Numbered from the stretch's first letter, positions 9,421 through 20,991 are shown. The stretch: DNA of 36,415 bases from Acidimicrobiales bacterium (GCA_031292675.1 JARLGQ010000021.1:1-36415); one strand, 5' to 3'. Notes: generated by a model not told the origin, from the sequence alone. Program-made: numbers and translations.

Positions 9421-9435
9421 TCCCCGGAGCGGGGA
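9421..9435. terminator. Candidate bidirectional hairpin between convergent genes
   Basis: TCCCCG-gag-CGGGGA is a perfect six-base-pair inverted repeat with a three-base loop in the gap between two convergent genes. No T-run follows on either strand, so it would be a non-canonical or Rho-assisted end at most. The placement is the main support. Confidence 0.3.
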
Positions 9436-9446
9436 TCGGACCTGAC

Positions 9447-9857
9447 CTAGATTCCTTCCAATCCGGTGAGGTCGACGCCCGCGGCGAGCAGCTGAGCCTC
9501 CAACAGCGCCCAGTCGTAGTAGTCGCGCCAGGCGCTGATGAGCCCGTCGGCGTCGAACTCGAAGATGCCGGCGACAGGCACCGCCATGGGCGTGTCGTTG
9601 ATCACGAACCTGTCGACGCGCTCGGTGAACACCGTGTCGCCCACCACTTCCAGTCTCTTGAACTCGAAGGAGAAGTCCGAGCCGAAGCTGGTCTGGAGCT
9701 CGAAGACGGGGCGGATCTCGTCGGGGCCCTTGGCCGCGTCCCGGTTGGCTTCGCTCCATGTGCCGTCGGAGGCGAAGAAGCTCGTGAGCCGATCGGGATC
9801 GCGCTCCACCCATGCGCCGAAGAAGGCGCGCACTGTCGCCTCGTGGTCCGCTGGCAT
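9447..9857 (-). CDS. Limonene-1,2-epoxide hydrolase-family protein (SnoaL/NTF2-like fold)
   Basis: A 136-residue single-domain protein of the cone-shaped NTF2-like fold. It keeps the three residues of the limonene-epoxide-hydrolase triad in the expected setting: Arg80 and Asp82 in TERVDRF and Asp112 in AWRDYYD, with spacing very close to the Rhodococcus enzyme. An epoxide hydrolase activity is therefore plausible; the substrate is unknown. The ATG at 9857 is preferred because AAAGGGG lies seven bases upstream; a GTG at 9875 would add six residues. It follows tsaC on the same strand after 138 nt and is convergent with the thiolase-like gene. Confidence 0.82.
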   Translation of the reverse strand: MPADHEATVRAFFGAWVERDPDRLTSFFASDGTWSEANRDAAKGPDEIRPVFELQTSFGSDFSFEFKRLEVVGDTVFTERVDRFVINDTPMAVPVAGIFEFDADGLISAWRDYYDWALLEAQLLAAGVDLTGLEGI

Positions 9858-9995
9858 CTGACGCCCCTTTCGCACCGGCCGCCGACGCGGCTCGCTCCAC
9901 CGTGCGAGAGCCTGCCACAGCCGGCCCGTGCGGTGCGCCGCGAGCGGGCCGTCCTCGTCCTGACTCGACGCAGACGGCGAGCGTCGGCCCGACGG

Positions 9996-10625
9996 TCAGT
10001 CGCCGTCCCCGATCACCGCCACCACGTCGGACCATGCCACCGCACCCTCCCTCAGGCACTCGGGTGCGTCGCCGAGCAGGGACACGACCGTGGACGGCGC
10101 GCCCGCACACCGACCGCCGTCGACCACGACGACGCTCGGGGGAAAGGCGCGCCTCACCGCGTCGGCGTCGGTGCACGGTGGTGCACCGTGCACGTTGGCG
10201 CTCGTGGTGGCCAACGCGCCGACCTCGTCGCACAGGGCGCGCGCCACGGCATGATCGGGGAGACGCAGGCCGATCGTCTGGTTGTGGGCACCGAGGCTCC
10301 ATCCAAGACCGCCACGCCGGGGCACGACCACGGTCAGAGCTCCCGGCCAGAGCTCCAGTGCGAGGCGCCGGGCCGAGGGTGAGAGGCCCGCCGGCCCCGC
10401 CAGCGCGTCGGCCTGCTCGATCGAGCCCACCAGGACGGGCAGGTCGAGCGTCTCGGGTCGGGACTTCAGCGCGAACAGTGCGTCGGTCGCGCCCCGACGG
10501 GTCGGGTCGACGGCGAGCCCGTAGACGGTGTCGGTCGGGATGGCCACCACGGCCCCGGCCTCGAGCGCGGCCGCCGCCGCGCCCAGGTCGGGACCTCTGA
10601 CCCCGGCCCGACGCCGGCCGGTCAC
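9996..10625 (-). CDS. tsaC: Threonylcarbamoyl-AMP synthase (Sua5/YrdC/YwlC family)
   Basis: Makes threonylcarbamoyl-adenylate from threonine, bicarbonate and ATP for the t6A modification of ANN-decoding tRNAs. Family motifs are VVAIPTDTVYGLA, the KSR motif in ALKSRPETLDLPVLV, LWPGALTVVV, and the SxN motif in TTSANVHGAP. The GTG at 10625 overlaps the prmC stop by four bases (GTGA), giving 209 residues without the extra C-terminal Sua5 domain. The neighbour order prmC-tsaC matches mycobacterial Rv1300-Rv1301. Confidence 0.95.
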   Translation of the reverse strand: MTGRRRAGVRGPDLGAAAAALEAGAVVAIPTDTVYGLAVDPTRRGATDALFALKSRPETLDLPVLVGSIEQADALAGPAGLSPSARRLALELWPGALTVVVPRRGGLGWSLGAHNQTIGLRLPDHAVARALCDEVGALATTSANVHGAPPCTDADAVRRAFPPSVVVVDGGRCAGAPSTVVSLLGDAPECLREGAVAWSDVVAVIGDGD

Positions 10626-11539
10626 CTTCCCGGCGAGCGGGCCACGAGCATCCGCCGCCGACCGGCCAGATCGTCGAGAACCTCGGGCTCGACGTATCCG
10701 AGCTCCGTCGCCCTGTTCGACGCCTGCGCCGCCTGCCCCGGTGCCAATTCCACGACGAGGCTTCCACCCGGAGCGAGCCATCGCCGGGCCCCGGACAGGA
10801 GCACCTCGATGGCCTCGAAGCCGGTCGGCCCCGGGACCAGGGCACCGAACGGCTCGTAGTCGCGGACTTCGGGGTCGAGCTCCTCCCACTCCGAGCCCGA
10901 CACGTACGGGGGGTTCGACACGACCAGGCGCACCTGCCCGGCGAGGTCGGGGGCGAGGGCGTCGAACCACGAGCCCGGCGCCACGCGCACACGGCGGGCG
11001 GCCTCCGGGTGGTGTCGGGCCAGGTCGGCCAGATTCTCCTCGACGAGCTCCAGGGCGCCGGGCGAGACGTCGGTCGCCCACACCTCCAAGGGGGCCCGCG
11101 GATCCCATTCGGACGCCAGCGACAGAGCGATGGCGCCCGATCCGGTCCCGAGGTCCACGGCGACCAGTGGCGAGCCCTCGGGAACTCGAGGCGCCTGGGC
11201 GCGCAGCTCGTCGAGCGCGGCCGCCACGACCTGTTCGGACTCGGGCCTCGGGATCAGGGCGCGGCGGTCGACGCGGAGCTCCAACGTGCGAAACGCCCAT
11301 GTGCCGAGCACGTACTGCAGAGGCTCGCCGGTTAGACGGCGGTCGACCATGTCCTGCACGGCGTTGGACACCGCGCCCGGCACGGACACATCTCGGCGCG
11401 CCGCGAGGTCTCCGGCCCTCATGCCGGTGGCGTGCGCCACGATCCACCGCGCCTCGGGATCGGAGCCGAGGGCTCGGGAGCTCCGGTGCAGCAGAACGCG
11501 CACGCTCGGGGCGCGCCCCGAGACGCAGTGCCGGGTCAT
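10622..11539 (-). CDS. prmC: Peptide chain release factor N5-glutamine methyltransferase
   Basis: Methylates the glutamine of the GGQ motif in release factors RF1 and RF2. The N-terminal helical domain (VLLHRSSRALGSDPEARWI) is followed by a Rossmann methyltransferase with the SAM site VDLGTGSGAIALSLA and the substrate-binding NPPYVSGSEWEEL. LIPRPESE is the typical motif before the SAM fold. The start at 11539 (MTRHCVSG) is seven bases after the prfA stop, as expected for the conserved prfA-prmC pair, so enzyme and substrate are co-made. The tsaC start overlaps its stop. Confidence 0.96.
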   Translation of the reverse strand: MTRHCVSGRAPSVRVLLHRSSRALGSDPEARWIVAHATGMRAGDLAARRDVSVPGAVSNAVQDMVDRRLTGEPLQYVLGTWAFRTLELRVDRRALIPRPESEQVVAAALDELRAQAPRVPEGSPLVAVDLGTGSGAIALSLASEWDPRAPLEVWATDVSPGALELVEENLADLARHHPEAARRVRVAPGSWFDALAPDLAGQVRLVVSNPPYVSGSEWEELDPEVRDYEPFGALVPGPTGFEAIEVLLSGARRWLAPGGSLVVELAPGQAAQASNRATELGYVEPEVLDDLAGRRRMLVARSPGR

Positions 11540-11546
11540 CGGACCG

Positions 11547-12626
11547 TCACGCGCGCCGGGCGGCGGCCGTGGCGATCTGCCGTTCGCGTTCGTCGGCGAG
11601 CAGGGCGTCCACGATCTCGTCCAGGTCCCCCTCGAGCACACGGTCCAGCTTGTGCAGCGTCAGCTTGACGCGATGGTCGGTCACCCGGTTCTCCTTGAAG
11701 TTGTAGGTCCGGATCTTCTCGGACCGGCTTCCGGCTCCCACCTGGCTGCGACGCTGCTCTGACTGTTCGGCGGCGACACGGTCCTGCTCGAGCTTGAGCA
11801 ACCGGGCCCGCATCACCTGCATGGCGCGGGCCCGGTTCTGGATCTGGCTCTTCTCGTCCTGCATGGAGACGACGATGCCGGTGGGCAGGTGCGTCATGCG
11901 CACCGCCGAGTCGGTCGTGTTGACCGACTGGCCCCCCGGTCCCGTCGAGCGGAACACGTCGACCCGGAGGTCAGCCGGGTCGATGGACACCTCCACCTCG
12001 TCGGCTTCGGGAAGCACCATGACGGTTGCTGCCGAGGTATGGATCCGGCCCTGGGACTCGGTCACCGGCACTCGTTGCACGCGGTGGGTCCCGCCCTCGT
12101 TCTTCAGACGCGTCCAGGTGTCGGCGCCTTTCACCATGAAGGTGACCTCGTTGAGGCCGTCGCGATCCGAGGGGTCGGCGGAGAGGACCTCGAGGCGCCA
12201 CCCGTGTCGCTCGGCGTAGCGCCGGTACATCTCGAACAGGTCCTTGGCGAACAGGTTTGCCTCCTCGCCCCCCTCGGCGCCACGAATCTCGACGATGACG
12301 TTGCGCCCGACGTTGGGGTCCTTGGGCAACAGGAGGAGGCTGAGCTCTTCCTCGAGCTCAGCGGTCTCCGCCGCGGCCTGCTCGATCTCGGCGTTCACGA
12401 CCTCGCGGTCCTCGCCGGAAGCCTCGGCCAGCATCTGGCGGGCGGTCACCATGTTCTCCTCGGCCTGGCTGAGCCGTCGCGCCACGGTGAGGAGCGCCTC
12501 GAGGTCCTTGTGACGACGCGACGCGTCGCGCAGGCGGGCCTGATCAGCTACGACTGCAGGGTCGCCCAGAGAGTCGAGCACCGACTGGTACTCCTGCTCC
12601 CACGCGTCGAGGCGCTCCCGGTCCAT
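11547..12626 (-). CDS. prfA: Peptide chain release factor 1
   Basis: RF1 reads UAA and UAG stops and triggers peptide release. The 359-residue length is normal. The stop-codon-reading tripeptide is PVT (residues 187-189), the RF1 version rather than the SPF of RF2. The catalytic GGQ is at residues 231-233 in RSTGPGGQSVNTTDSAVR. The N-terminal domain is a charged helical bundle. It lies 89 nt after rpmE and directly before prmC, which modifies it. Confidence 0.98.
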   Translation of the reverse strand: MDRERLDAWEQEYQSVLDSLGDPAVVADQARLRDASRRHKDLEALLTVARRLSQAEENMVTARQMLAEASGEDREVVNAEIEQAAAETAELEEELSLLLLPKDPNVGRNVIVEIRGAEGGEEANLFAKDLFEMYRRYAERHGWRLEVLSADPSDRDGLNEVTFMVKGADTWTRLKNEGGTHRVQRVPVTESQGRIHTSAATVMVLPEADEVEVSIDPADLRVDVFRSTGPGGQSVNTTDSAVRMTHLPTGIVVSMQDEKSQIQNRARAMQVMRARLLKLEQDRVAAEQSEQRRSQVGAGSRSEKIRTYNFKENRVTDHRVKLTLHKLDRVLEGDLDEIVDALLADERERQIATAAARRA

Positions 12627-12715
12627 GGCACCAGGGTACCGACGTGCCCGAAGTCCCCCGCCCTCTCCGGCGCAGGCAAGGGCCTCGGTCGATCAGGAGC
12701 GGGCCGGAGCCGGAT

Positions 12716-12943
12716 TCAGGCGCGCTTGGCGCGCGACCGCGAGGCCCGCTGCCCGTAACGGCGCTGGAAGCGCTCGACCCGGCCCCGGGAGTCGACCAGC
12801 TTCTGCTTTCCGGTGAAGAAGGGATGGCACTCGTTGCACAGCTCGACGTGGAGCTCCGCCTTGGTGGACCGGGTCACGAACGTGTTTCCGCACGAGCAGC
12901 GCACGTGGGACTCCACGTAGGAGGGGTGGATGTCAGCCTTCAT
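12716..12943 (-). CDS. rpmE: 50S ribosomal protein L31 (zinc-binding type)
   Basis: A 75-residue L31 with the four-cysteine zinc site: CSC in VRCSCGNTF and CNEC in [16 protein letters not shown]. This C-plus form is the one replaced by a cysteine-free paralogue during zinc starvation in many actinobacteria. The start has a near-ideal GGAGGAATC ribosome site before the ATG. The C-terminal tail is rich in Arg and Lys ([14 protein letters not shown]). It lies between rho and prfA, as in Mycobacterium. Confidence 0.98.
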   Translation of the reverse strand: MKADIHPSYVESHVRCSCGNTFVTRSTKAELHVELCNECHPFFTGKQKLVDSRGRVERFQRRYGQRASRSRAKRA

Positions 12944-13071
12944 GATTCCTCCAGTCTAGGGGTGCGCCGGCGGCGCCGGGCCGGGGGCTCGCCGGGAGCT
13001 CGACGAGGGCCGGGGCGGGGTCGCAGGCCGACCGGCGTGTCCGGTGACGGGACGGCTCAGCTCGACGGCAC

Positions 13072-14898
<1,827 letters not shown>

Positions 14899-15109
14899 CA
14901 GTCACCTCGCTAGGTTGCGTCCCCGTTACGGCTCGGTGAGCCCGGACGCCAAGGGACACGGAACAAAAGGTAAAGACGCCCGGCGTTTTCTTACGTCAGG
15001 CCCCCGCCACCCCCACCAAGTCACCGTCGGAGCACCGCTTGGGCGACTCCGGCTTCGATTGCCTGTCGCCCGCGATGCCTAAAGCATACTGGCGAGCGGC
15101 GGTGCACAC

Positions 15110-15139
15110 ATCGTACCGGACACCGGACCTCTTAGGCAA
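15110..15139 (-). promoter_or_regulatory. Candidate rho promoter in the 287-nt thrC-rho gap
   Basis: On the minus strand TTGCCT and TACGAT are separated by 18 bases, fitting a housekeeping sigma-70 promoter with the TAnnnT minus-10 pattern usual in actinobacteria. Transcription would begin about 200 nt before the rho ATG, leaving a long leader. No gene could be supported in 14899-15185. A second weaker minus-10-like TATGCT lies closer to rho. This is a pattern match only. Confidence 0.3.
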
Positions 15140-15185
15140 CAACCCCGACCGACCCCGAGTTGTTCCCGTCCCGGGCCTGGCACGC

Positions 15186-16223
15186 CTAGAGCCCCACCGC
15201 GGCGAGCACCGCCGCGTAGTCGAGCTCGACCGACGTCGGCACCGAGATCTGGCTGATGGCCAAGTCCGGGTCCTTCAGGCCGTGGCCGGTCAGGACGCAC
15301 ACGACGGTGGAACCGCTCGGAGCGCCCACCTTGATGAGGCCGGCCACGGACGCGGCCGACGCCGCCTCGCAGAAGACTGACTCCTCGGAAGCCAGGAAGC
15401 GGTAGGCGGCGAGGATCTCCTCGTCGGTCACGGCCTCGATCGCACCGCCCGACTCACTGGCGGCGGCCGTCGCCCCGTACCAGGACGCGGGGTTCCCGAT
15501 GCGGATCGCAGTCGCCACCGTGTCGGGGTGCTCGATGGGGTGGCCTTCGACGATGGGGGCGGATCCGGCGGCTTGGAACCCGAACATGCGCGGAAGCTTG
15601 GTGGAGCGACCCGCCTCTCGGTACTCGAGGTAGCCGCGCCAGTAGGCGGTGATGTTGCCGGCGTTCCCGACGGGGATGCAGTGGAGGTCGGGTGCGTCCC
15701 CCAACACGTCGACAATTTCGAATGCCCCGGTCTTCTGGCCCTCGATGCGGTACGGGTTCACCGAGTTGACGACGGTCACGGGAGCCTTCTCCCCGAGACG
15801 GCGGACCATCGAGAGCAGCTCGTCGAAGTTGCCGCGCACCTGGATCACCTTGGCGCCGTGGACGAGCGCCTGGGCCAGCTTGCCCAGGGCGATGTGTCCC
15901 TCGGGGATCAGCACGGCGCAGGTCATGCCCGCCCGGGCCGCGTACGCTGCGGCCGACGCAGAGGTGTTCCCGGTCGACGCGCACACGACGGCCTTGGCGC
16001 CCTCCTCGAGCGCCTTCGACATCGCCATGGTCATCCCGCGGTCCTTGAACGAGCCGGTGGGGTTCTGTCCCTCGAGCTTCAACAGCACCCGAGCGCCGAC
16101 GCGGGCAGAGAGGCGGGGAGCGTCGAGCAGGGGCGTACCCCCCTCGAGCAACGTGACCACCGGCGTCGCCGCCGTCACCGGCAGCAGCGGACGGTACGCC
16201 TCGATGACTCCCGGCCAGGCCAC
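15186..16223 (-). CDS. thrC: Threonine synthase
   Basis: A fold-type-II PLP enzyme that makes threonine from O-phosphohomoserine. The PLP lysine is Lys60 in [11 protein letters not shown], with [18 protein letters not shown] and [13 protein letters not shown] forming the phosphate and cofactor pockets. The 345-residue length matches the short actinobacterial type. The GTG start is five bases after the hom stop, so the two genes form an operon. Homoserine kinase (thrB), which supplies the substrate and usually follows here in mycobacteria, is not present in the window. Confidence 0.96.
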   Translation of the reverse strand: MAWPGVIEAYRPLLPVTAATPVVTLLEGGTPLLDAPRLSARVGARVLLKLEGQNPTGSFKDRGMTMAMSKALEEGAKAVVCASTGNTSASAAAYAARAGMTCAVLIPEGHIALGKLAQALVHGAKVIQVRGNFDELLSMVRRLGEKAPVTVVNSVNPYRIEGQKTGAFEIVDVLGDAPDLHCIPVGNAGNITAYWRGYLEYREAGRSTKLPRMFGFQAAGSAPIVEGHPIEHPDTVATAIRIGNPASWYGATAAASESGGAIEAVTDEEILAAYRFLASEESVFCEAASAASVAGLIKVGAPSGSTVVCVLTGHGLKDPDLAISQISVPTSVELDYAAVLAAVGL

Positions 16224-16228
16224 CGGAC

Positions 16229-17602
16229 CTACGCCTCTTCCTCGTCGCCCATCACGCGCAGGACCCCGCCGACGTGGTCGACGACCTCGAGGCCTCGCAA
16301 CCCGGACAAGGTGCGCTGCACGTCACCCTCGCGTGCGACGTGAGTGAGGAAGATCAATCTGGCCTCGTCGCCCAGGCCGACCTGCTCCATCGACCGGATC
16401 GACACACCATTGTCACCGAACAGCTGGGCCACCGCCGCCAGGACACCGGGTCGATCGACGACATCGATGTTCATGTACCAGGCACAACGCAGGTCGTCGG
16501 TGGGGCGGATACGCGGCCGCACGCGCGGCACGAAACGAGCCGAGGAGCCGCTGCGCAGGTGATGGGCGGCGTCGATGAGGTCGCCGAGCACGGCCGAGGC
16601 CGTGGGTCGCCCGCCCGCACCGAGGCCGTAGAGCATGAGCTCGCCGGCGTTGTCGCCCTCCACGAACACGGCGTTGAACGCACCTCGCACCGCGGCCAGA
16701 GGATGGGTACGGGGAAGCATGGCGGGATGGACCCGCACCGAGATCTCCGGAACCTCGGTGTCGGTCCCTTTGCCTCCCGTCCCGTTGGTCCGCTCGACGA
16801 CGGCCAACAGCTTCACGACGTAGCCCAGACGCGCCGCGAAGGAGATGTCGACGGGGGCCACGGTGGCGATGCCTTCACGCGGGACGTCGTCGGCGACCAC
16901 GTCACAGTGGAACGCCAACGCGGCGAGGATGGCCGCCTTGGCGGCGGCGTCGTGTCCGTCGACGTCCGCGCTGGGATCGCGCTCGGCAAGCCCCAGGCGT
17001 TGGGCTTCGGCCAGGGCCTGGGTGTAGGAGACCCCTTCCTCCGACATCGTCGTCAGGATGTAGTTGGTGGTGCCGTTGACGATTCCCATGACCCGTCGGA
17101 TCGGCTCGCCGGCCAGCGACTCGCGCAACGGGCGGATGAGCGGGATCGCGCCCGCCACGGCGGCTTCGTAGAGGAGGTCGAGCCCGACCGAGGCTGCCGC
17201 TTCCGCCAAGGCCGACCCGTGGGCGGCCAGAAGCTCCTTGTTGGCGGTCACGACCGGTTTCCCCGCCGCCAGCGCCGACTCCACGAGCCCCCGGGCAGGG
17301 TCGACGCCGCCGATGAGCTCGACCACGACATCCACCCGCGGATCGCTGACGAGGCCCTTGGCGTCCCCGGTGATCAAGGCGGCGGGGACGCCCGGCCGCG
17401 GCCGCGCCGGGTCTCCGACGGCCACGCCGACGAGCTCGAGGCGAACACCGGAGCGTTGCGCGATGGCATCGGAGTCCGAGAGCAAGGTTGCCACCAGGGC
17501 ACCGCCGACATTGCCGCAGCCGAGCACGGCCACGCGCACGGCCGCCTCCTCCCCGTCCAGGCGGGCAGGGGCAGCGACCTGGTCGGCGTCCTTCCTCGCC
17601 AT
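16229..17602 (-). CDS. hom: Homoserine dehydrogenase with C-terminal ACT domain
   Basis: Reduces aspartate semialdehyde to homoserine, the branch to threonine and methionine. The N-terminal Rossmann site is [17 protein letters not shown], the catalytic core has [13 protein letters not shown], the [14 protein letters not shown] segment and [18 protein letters not shown]. Residues about 375-450 form an ACT regulatory domain ([22 protein letters not shown]), probably for threonine feedback. An extra basic and acidic N-terminal leader of about 20 residues precedes the Rossmann strand. It lies 71 nt after lysA and directly before thrC. Confidence 0.97.
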   Translation of the reverse strand: MARKDADQVAAPARLDGEEAAVRVAVLGCGNVGGALVATLLSDSDAIAQRSGVRLELVGVAVGDPARPRPGVPAALITGDAKGLVSDPRVDVVVELIGGVDPARGLVESALAAGKPVVTANKELLAAHGSALAEAAASVGLDLLYEAAVAGAIPLIRPLRESLAGEPIRRVMGIVNGTTNYILTTMSEEGVSYTQALAEAQRLGLAERDPSADVDGHDAAAKAAILAALAFHCDVVADDVPREGIATVAPVDISFAARLGYVVKLLAVVERTNGTGGKGTDTEVPEISVRVHPAMLPRTHPLAAVRGAFNAVFVEGDNAGELMLYGLGAGGRPTASAVLGDLIDAAHHLRSGSSARFVPRVRPRIRPTDDLRCAWYMNIDVVDRPGVLAAVAQLFGDNGVSIRSMEQVGLGDEARLIFLTHVAREGDVQRTLSGLRGLEVVDHVGGVLRVMGDEEEA

Positions 17603-17673
17603 CAGCTCACGCTACCGCTCACCGGCTTCGGCCTCGCACACGAACGGCGGGCCGGACTCGCCCCCCACGGGGC

Positions 17674-19068
17674 TCATCCGTCGAGCCGGATCAGGTCGTC
17701 GTAGGTCTCGCGCCGTACCACCAGCCGCGCCTCGCCACCGGAGACGAACACCACCGCGGGCCGCGGCACCTTGTTGTAGTTCGAGGCCATCGAGTAGCCG
17801 TAGGCGCCGGTGACCGGGGTGGCCAGGACGTCGCCTACCGCCACGTCGGACGGCAGGCGCGCGTCGGCCACCACGATGTCACCGGTCTCGCAGTGCTTTC
17901 CCACCACCCTCGCGGCCCGCGGGCGCGGGGCGGCCGCGTCGCGGGGGAGGAAGGTCTCGTACCCGCTGCCGTAGAGCACGGGCCGGGGGTTGTCGCTCAT
18001 GCCGCCGTCCACGGCCACATACGTGCGGACGCCCCGAAGCTCCTTGATCGTCCCCACCCGGTACAGCGTGACTCCGGCGGTGGCCGCGATCGAGCGCCCG
18101 GGCTCGGCGGTGATCCGCGTGTCGGGAGGGATCCCGGCGCGCCGGCAGGCGTCGTGCACTGTCTGCGCCCACTGCGCGATGGAAGGTGCCCGCTCCTCGG
18201 CCAGGTACGGAACGCCGAGGCCACCCCCCACGCAGAGCTCGGGCAGCTCGAGTGGGATGAAGAAGCTCGACAACACCTCCACTTCCTCCGCGAACGACTC
18301 GACCCTGAACACCTGGCTCCCGATGTGGGCGTGGATCCCCACCAGGTCCACGCCGGCCAAGGCGCGCACGTGCGCCACGGCGTCGGAGGCCGCCCCCGAA
18401 GCGAGCCCGAACCCGAATTTGGAATCCTCCTGGCCGGTGCGCACGAAGTCATGGGTGTGTGCTTCGACCCCCGGCGTCACCCGGACCATCACGGGCTGGC
18501 GACCGCGCCCTGACGTCGGGGCCCGGGCCAGGCGGGCCAAGCGCTCGATCTCGTCGAAGGAGTCGACGACGATGCGGCCGACACCGGAGTCCAGGGCGTG
18601 GGCCAGCTCGTCCTCGGACTTGTTGTTGCCATGCAGCACGAGGCGCGCCGAGGGCACGCCGGCGGAAACTGCCACGTGCAGCTCGCCGCCGGTGGAGACG
18701 TCGAGCCACATCCCCTCTTCGTGGGCCAGCCCGGCCATCGCCCGGCACAGGAACGCCTTGGTGGCATAGGCCACCCCGTCGCCCCACGCCGCCACGGCCT
18801 CCCGGCAACGGGCCCGGAGGTGGTCCTCGTCGTAGACGAACAACGGCGTCCCGAATCGGTCCGCCAGCCCCACGAGGTCCACACCCCCCACGGCAAGGCG
18901 CCCGTCGGTTCTGACCTGGGCCGTCATCGGGAGCAGCCCGGCGCGCACCGGGCCTTCGTCGGGAGCGGGGCCGGACGCGGCGCCGTCGGGCACGACGCCC
19001 GCGCCGTCGAGCGCGTCGGGGATGAGGCCGGGTGCTTCGGTCGCGACGGGAGCGACCAGGTCGTCCAT
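17674..19068 (-). CDS. lysA: Diaminopimelate decarboxylase
   Basis: A fold-type-III PLP enzyme for the last step to lysine. Motifs in order are the PLP lysine in AYATKAFLC (Lys104 from this start), GIHAHIGSQV, TAEPGRSI, VDGGMSDNPRP and the substrate-contact CETGD. The ATG at 19068 gives 464 residues. The first 45 are Ala/Pro/Gly-rich, but GLLPMTAQV before the domain looks like part of the conserved actinobacterial leader. No clear ribosome site is seen, so the exact start is uncertain; a TTG at 19074 is also possible. It lies 73 nt after argS, as in Mycobacterium. Confidence 0.96.
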   Translation of the reverse strand: MDDLVAPVATEAPGLIPDALDGAGVVPDGAASGPAPDEGPVRAGLLPMTAQVRTDGRLAVGGVDLVGLADRFGTPLFVYDEDHLRARCREAVAAWGDGVAYATKAFLCRAMAGLAHEEGMWLDVSTGGELHVAVSAGVPSARLVLHGNNKSEDELAHALDSGVGRIVVDSFDEIERLARLARAPTSGRGRQPVMVRVTPGVEAHTHDFVRTGQEDSKFGFGLASGAASDAVAHVRALAGVDLVGIHAHIGSQVFRVESFAEEVEVLSSFFIPLELPELCVGGGLGVPYLAEERAPSIAQWAQTVHDACRRAGIPPDTRITAEPGRSIAATAGVTLYRVGTIKELRGVRTYVAVDGGMSDNPRPVLYGSGYETFLPRDAAAPRPRAARVVGKHCETGDIVVADARLPSDVAVGDVLATPVTGAYGYSMASNYNKVPRPAVVFVSGGEARLVVRRETYDDLIRLDG

Positions 19069-19141
19069 GGGCAAAGGCTACTCACGGCACCTGGTGGCCC
19101 TGGGCTGACGACCGAGGCGCCGGGACCGGGGCTTGCCGCGA

Positions 19142-20764
19142 CTACATCGACTCCGGAGCGCTCACACCGAGGATGTCCAGACCGATGGCGAGGCCCACGC
19201 GCGCCGCCTCGACGAGCCACAGGCGCGCCTGGGTCAGATCGTCGCCGACCGTCTCGGCCAGCACCGGACAGTCGTGGTAGAAGCCGTGGAAAGCACCGGC
19301 CAGGCCCCTGACCCACGCGGTCACCTTGTGGGGTGCCCGGTCCCTGCCCGCTTCGGCGACCACGTCGGGAAGCTCCTCGAGACCGTGCAGGAGCTCGAGC
19401 TCCCGGTCATGGACGAGCAAGTCCAGGTCGACGTCCGAGACGGGCCGCCGCTCGATGCCGCGCTCTGTGCGCACCCGCTCGATGGAAGCGATGCGGGCAT
19501 GCGCGTACTGCACGTAGTAGACGGGGTTCTCCATCGACTGGCTTCGAACCAGGTCGAGGTCGAGCAGCGACGACTGGTCGAGCGACGACATCAGCGACAG
19601 CAGGCGCGTCGCATCGGGCCCGATGTCGTCGATCAAGCTGTCCAGGGACACGACGTTGCCCGCCCGCTTGGACATGCGGCCGGCCCCCTCCGCCTGGACC
19701 AGCGACACCATCTGGCCGATCTTGACCTCGAGCCGGCCCGGATCGACCCCCATGGCCTCGACCCCGAGCGTCAGGCTCTTCACTTGCCCGGCGTGGTCGG
19801 CTCCGAAGATGTCGACGACGCGGTCGAATCCCCGCACCAGGAGCTTGTCCCGGTGATAGGCGAGATCGCCGGCGAGGTAGGTGGCGTCCCCGTTCGACTT
19901 CACGAGCACGCGGTCGCGGTTGTCGCCGAGCCGGGAGGACCGGAACCACACCGCGCCGTCCTCTTCCTCGACCAGGCCCTTGCGGGCGAGCAGGTCGATC
20001 GTCTCGCCAAGCGCACCGCTCTCTTCGACCGACGCCTGGCTGTACCACTCGTCGAACACGATCCCCAGGCGGGCGAGCGTCCTCCGGATGTTTTCGAGAA
20101 TGCGCTCCGCCGCCCACCGCCCGGCGATCTCGACCTCGTCGGGGCCCTCGTATTCGCCGGCGAGCTCGGTGACGTACTCACCTTGGTACCCCGCTTCGGG
20201 AACGGCCCCGCCGCGGCGCCGGGCCAGGAGACTCTCCCCCAGAACGCGGATCTGCCCGCCGGTGTCGTTGACGTAGTACTCGCGATGCACCCGCCAACCA
20301 CAGCGCGCCATCACACGACCCAGGGCGTCCCCGTACGCCCCCCACCACCCGTTGCCGACATGGAGTGGCCCGGTGGGGTTGGCCGAGATGAACTCGATCT
20401 GGACCTTCTCCCCGGCCCCGATCTCGTTCCTCGCGTAATCGGTCTCGCCTTCGCCCACGACCTCGGTCAGGGTGTCGTACAACCACCCCGGCGACAGATG
20501 GAGGTTCACGAATCCGGGGCCCGCCACCTCCACGGTCTTCAGGTGGGGCGGCGGGTCGGCTCGAATACGCTCGGCCAGCTCGTCGGCCAGCTCACGAGGC
20601 GGCCGCCGGAGTGCCTTGGCGTTGACCAGGGCGGCGTTGGTCGACCAGTCGCCGTGATCGCGTCGGGCGGGCCGCTCCAGATGGACCGAGGCCGCGTCCA
20701 CCTCGATGCCCATGGACGACAGCGCCCGGCTGACGGCGGCGGCGATCTGGGGGCGGGCTGCCAT
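19142..20764 (-). CDS. argS: Arginyl-tRNA synthetase
   Basis: Charges tRNA-Arg with arginine. The 540-residue protein has the N-terminal Add-1 domain (DHGDWSTNAAL), the class I signature TGPLHVGNGWWGAYGDALG, where HIGH is replaced by HVGN, the KMSK-like loop GRMSKRAGNVVSL, and a C-terminal DALR anticodon-binding domain (VQYAHARIASI onward). The signature is known to vary in ArgRS of actinobacteria, so activity is expected. The ATG at 20764 (MAARPQIA) begins the conserved sequence; 13 upstream in-frame codons are possible but unlikely. A tRNA-Arg gene lies divergently 227 nt upstream. Confidence 0.97.
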   Translation of the reverse strand: MAARPQIAAAVSRALSSMGIEVDAASVHLERPARRDHGDWSTNAALVNAKALRRPPRELADELAERIRADPPPHLKTVEVAGPGFVNLHLSPGWLYDTLTEVVGEGETDYARNEIGAGEKVQIEFISANPTGPLHVGNGWWGAYGDALGRVMARCGWRVHREYYVNDTGGQIRVLGESLLARRRGGAVPEAGYQGEYVTELAGEYEGPDEVEIAGRWAAERILENIRRTLARLGIVFDEWYSQASVEESGALGETIDLLARKGLVEEEDGAVWFRSSRLGDNRDRVLVKSNGDATYLAGDLAYHRDKLLVRGFDRVVDIFGADHAGQVKSLTLGVEAMGVDPGRLEVKIGQMVSLVQAEGAGRMSKRAGNVVSLDSLIDDIGPDATRLLSLMSSLDQSSLLDLDLVRSQSMENPVYYVQYAHARIASIERVRTERGIERRPVSDVDLDLLVHDRELELLHGLEELPDVVAEAGRDRAPHKVTAWVRGLAGAFHGFYHDCPVLAETVGDDLTQARLWLVEAARVGLAIGLDILGVSAPESM

Positions 20765-20991
20765 GGTCCCGCCGAGGATGGCGCGCCACGGCCGAGGGCG
20801 CAATTGCCGGGGCCACGATCGCCGGACGCGACGTATCTCGGGCCCTGCCGGTGGGTCGGTGACGCCCTTCCGGTGCGTGTCGGGGGCCGCCGCCTGTCTG
20901 TCGGCGGCGGCCCGAGGGAGGAGGTGCCCCGACTACAGTTCGCGATGGCTGCGCCCGATCGCGCCCCGCGCTGGCGTCGGCGGGCCCGTCT

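Noticed and set aside
9031-10992. A 653-codon minus-strand frame across the thiolase-like, epoxide-hydrolase-like and tsaC genes
   Set aside because: It crosses three convincing genes in other frames and its translation is low-complexity Arg/Gly/Ser with no recognisable motif.
15133-15166. An AACAAC...GTTGTT inverted repeat as a terminator after thrC
   Set aside because: Only six base pairs can form across a loop of about 15 bases, the inner parts do not pair, and no T-run follows.
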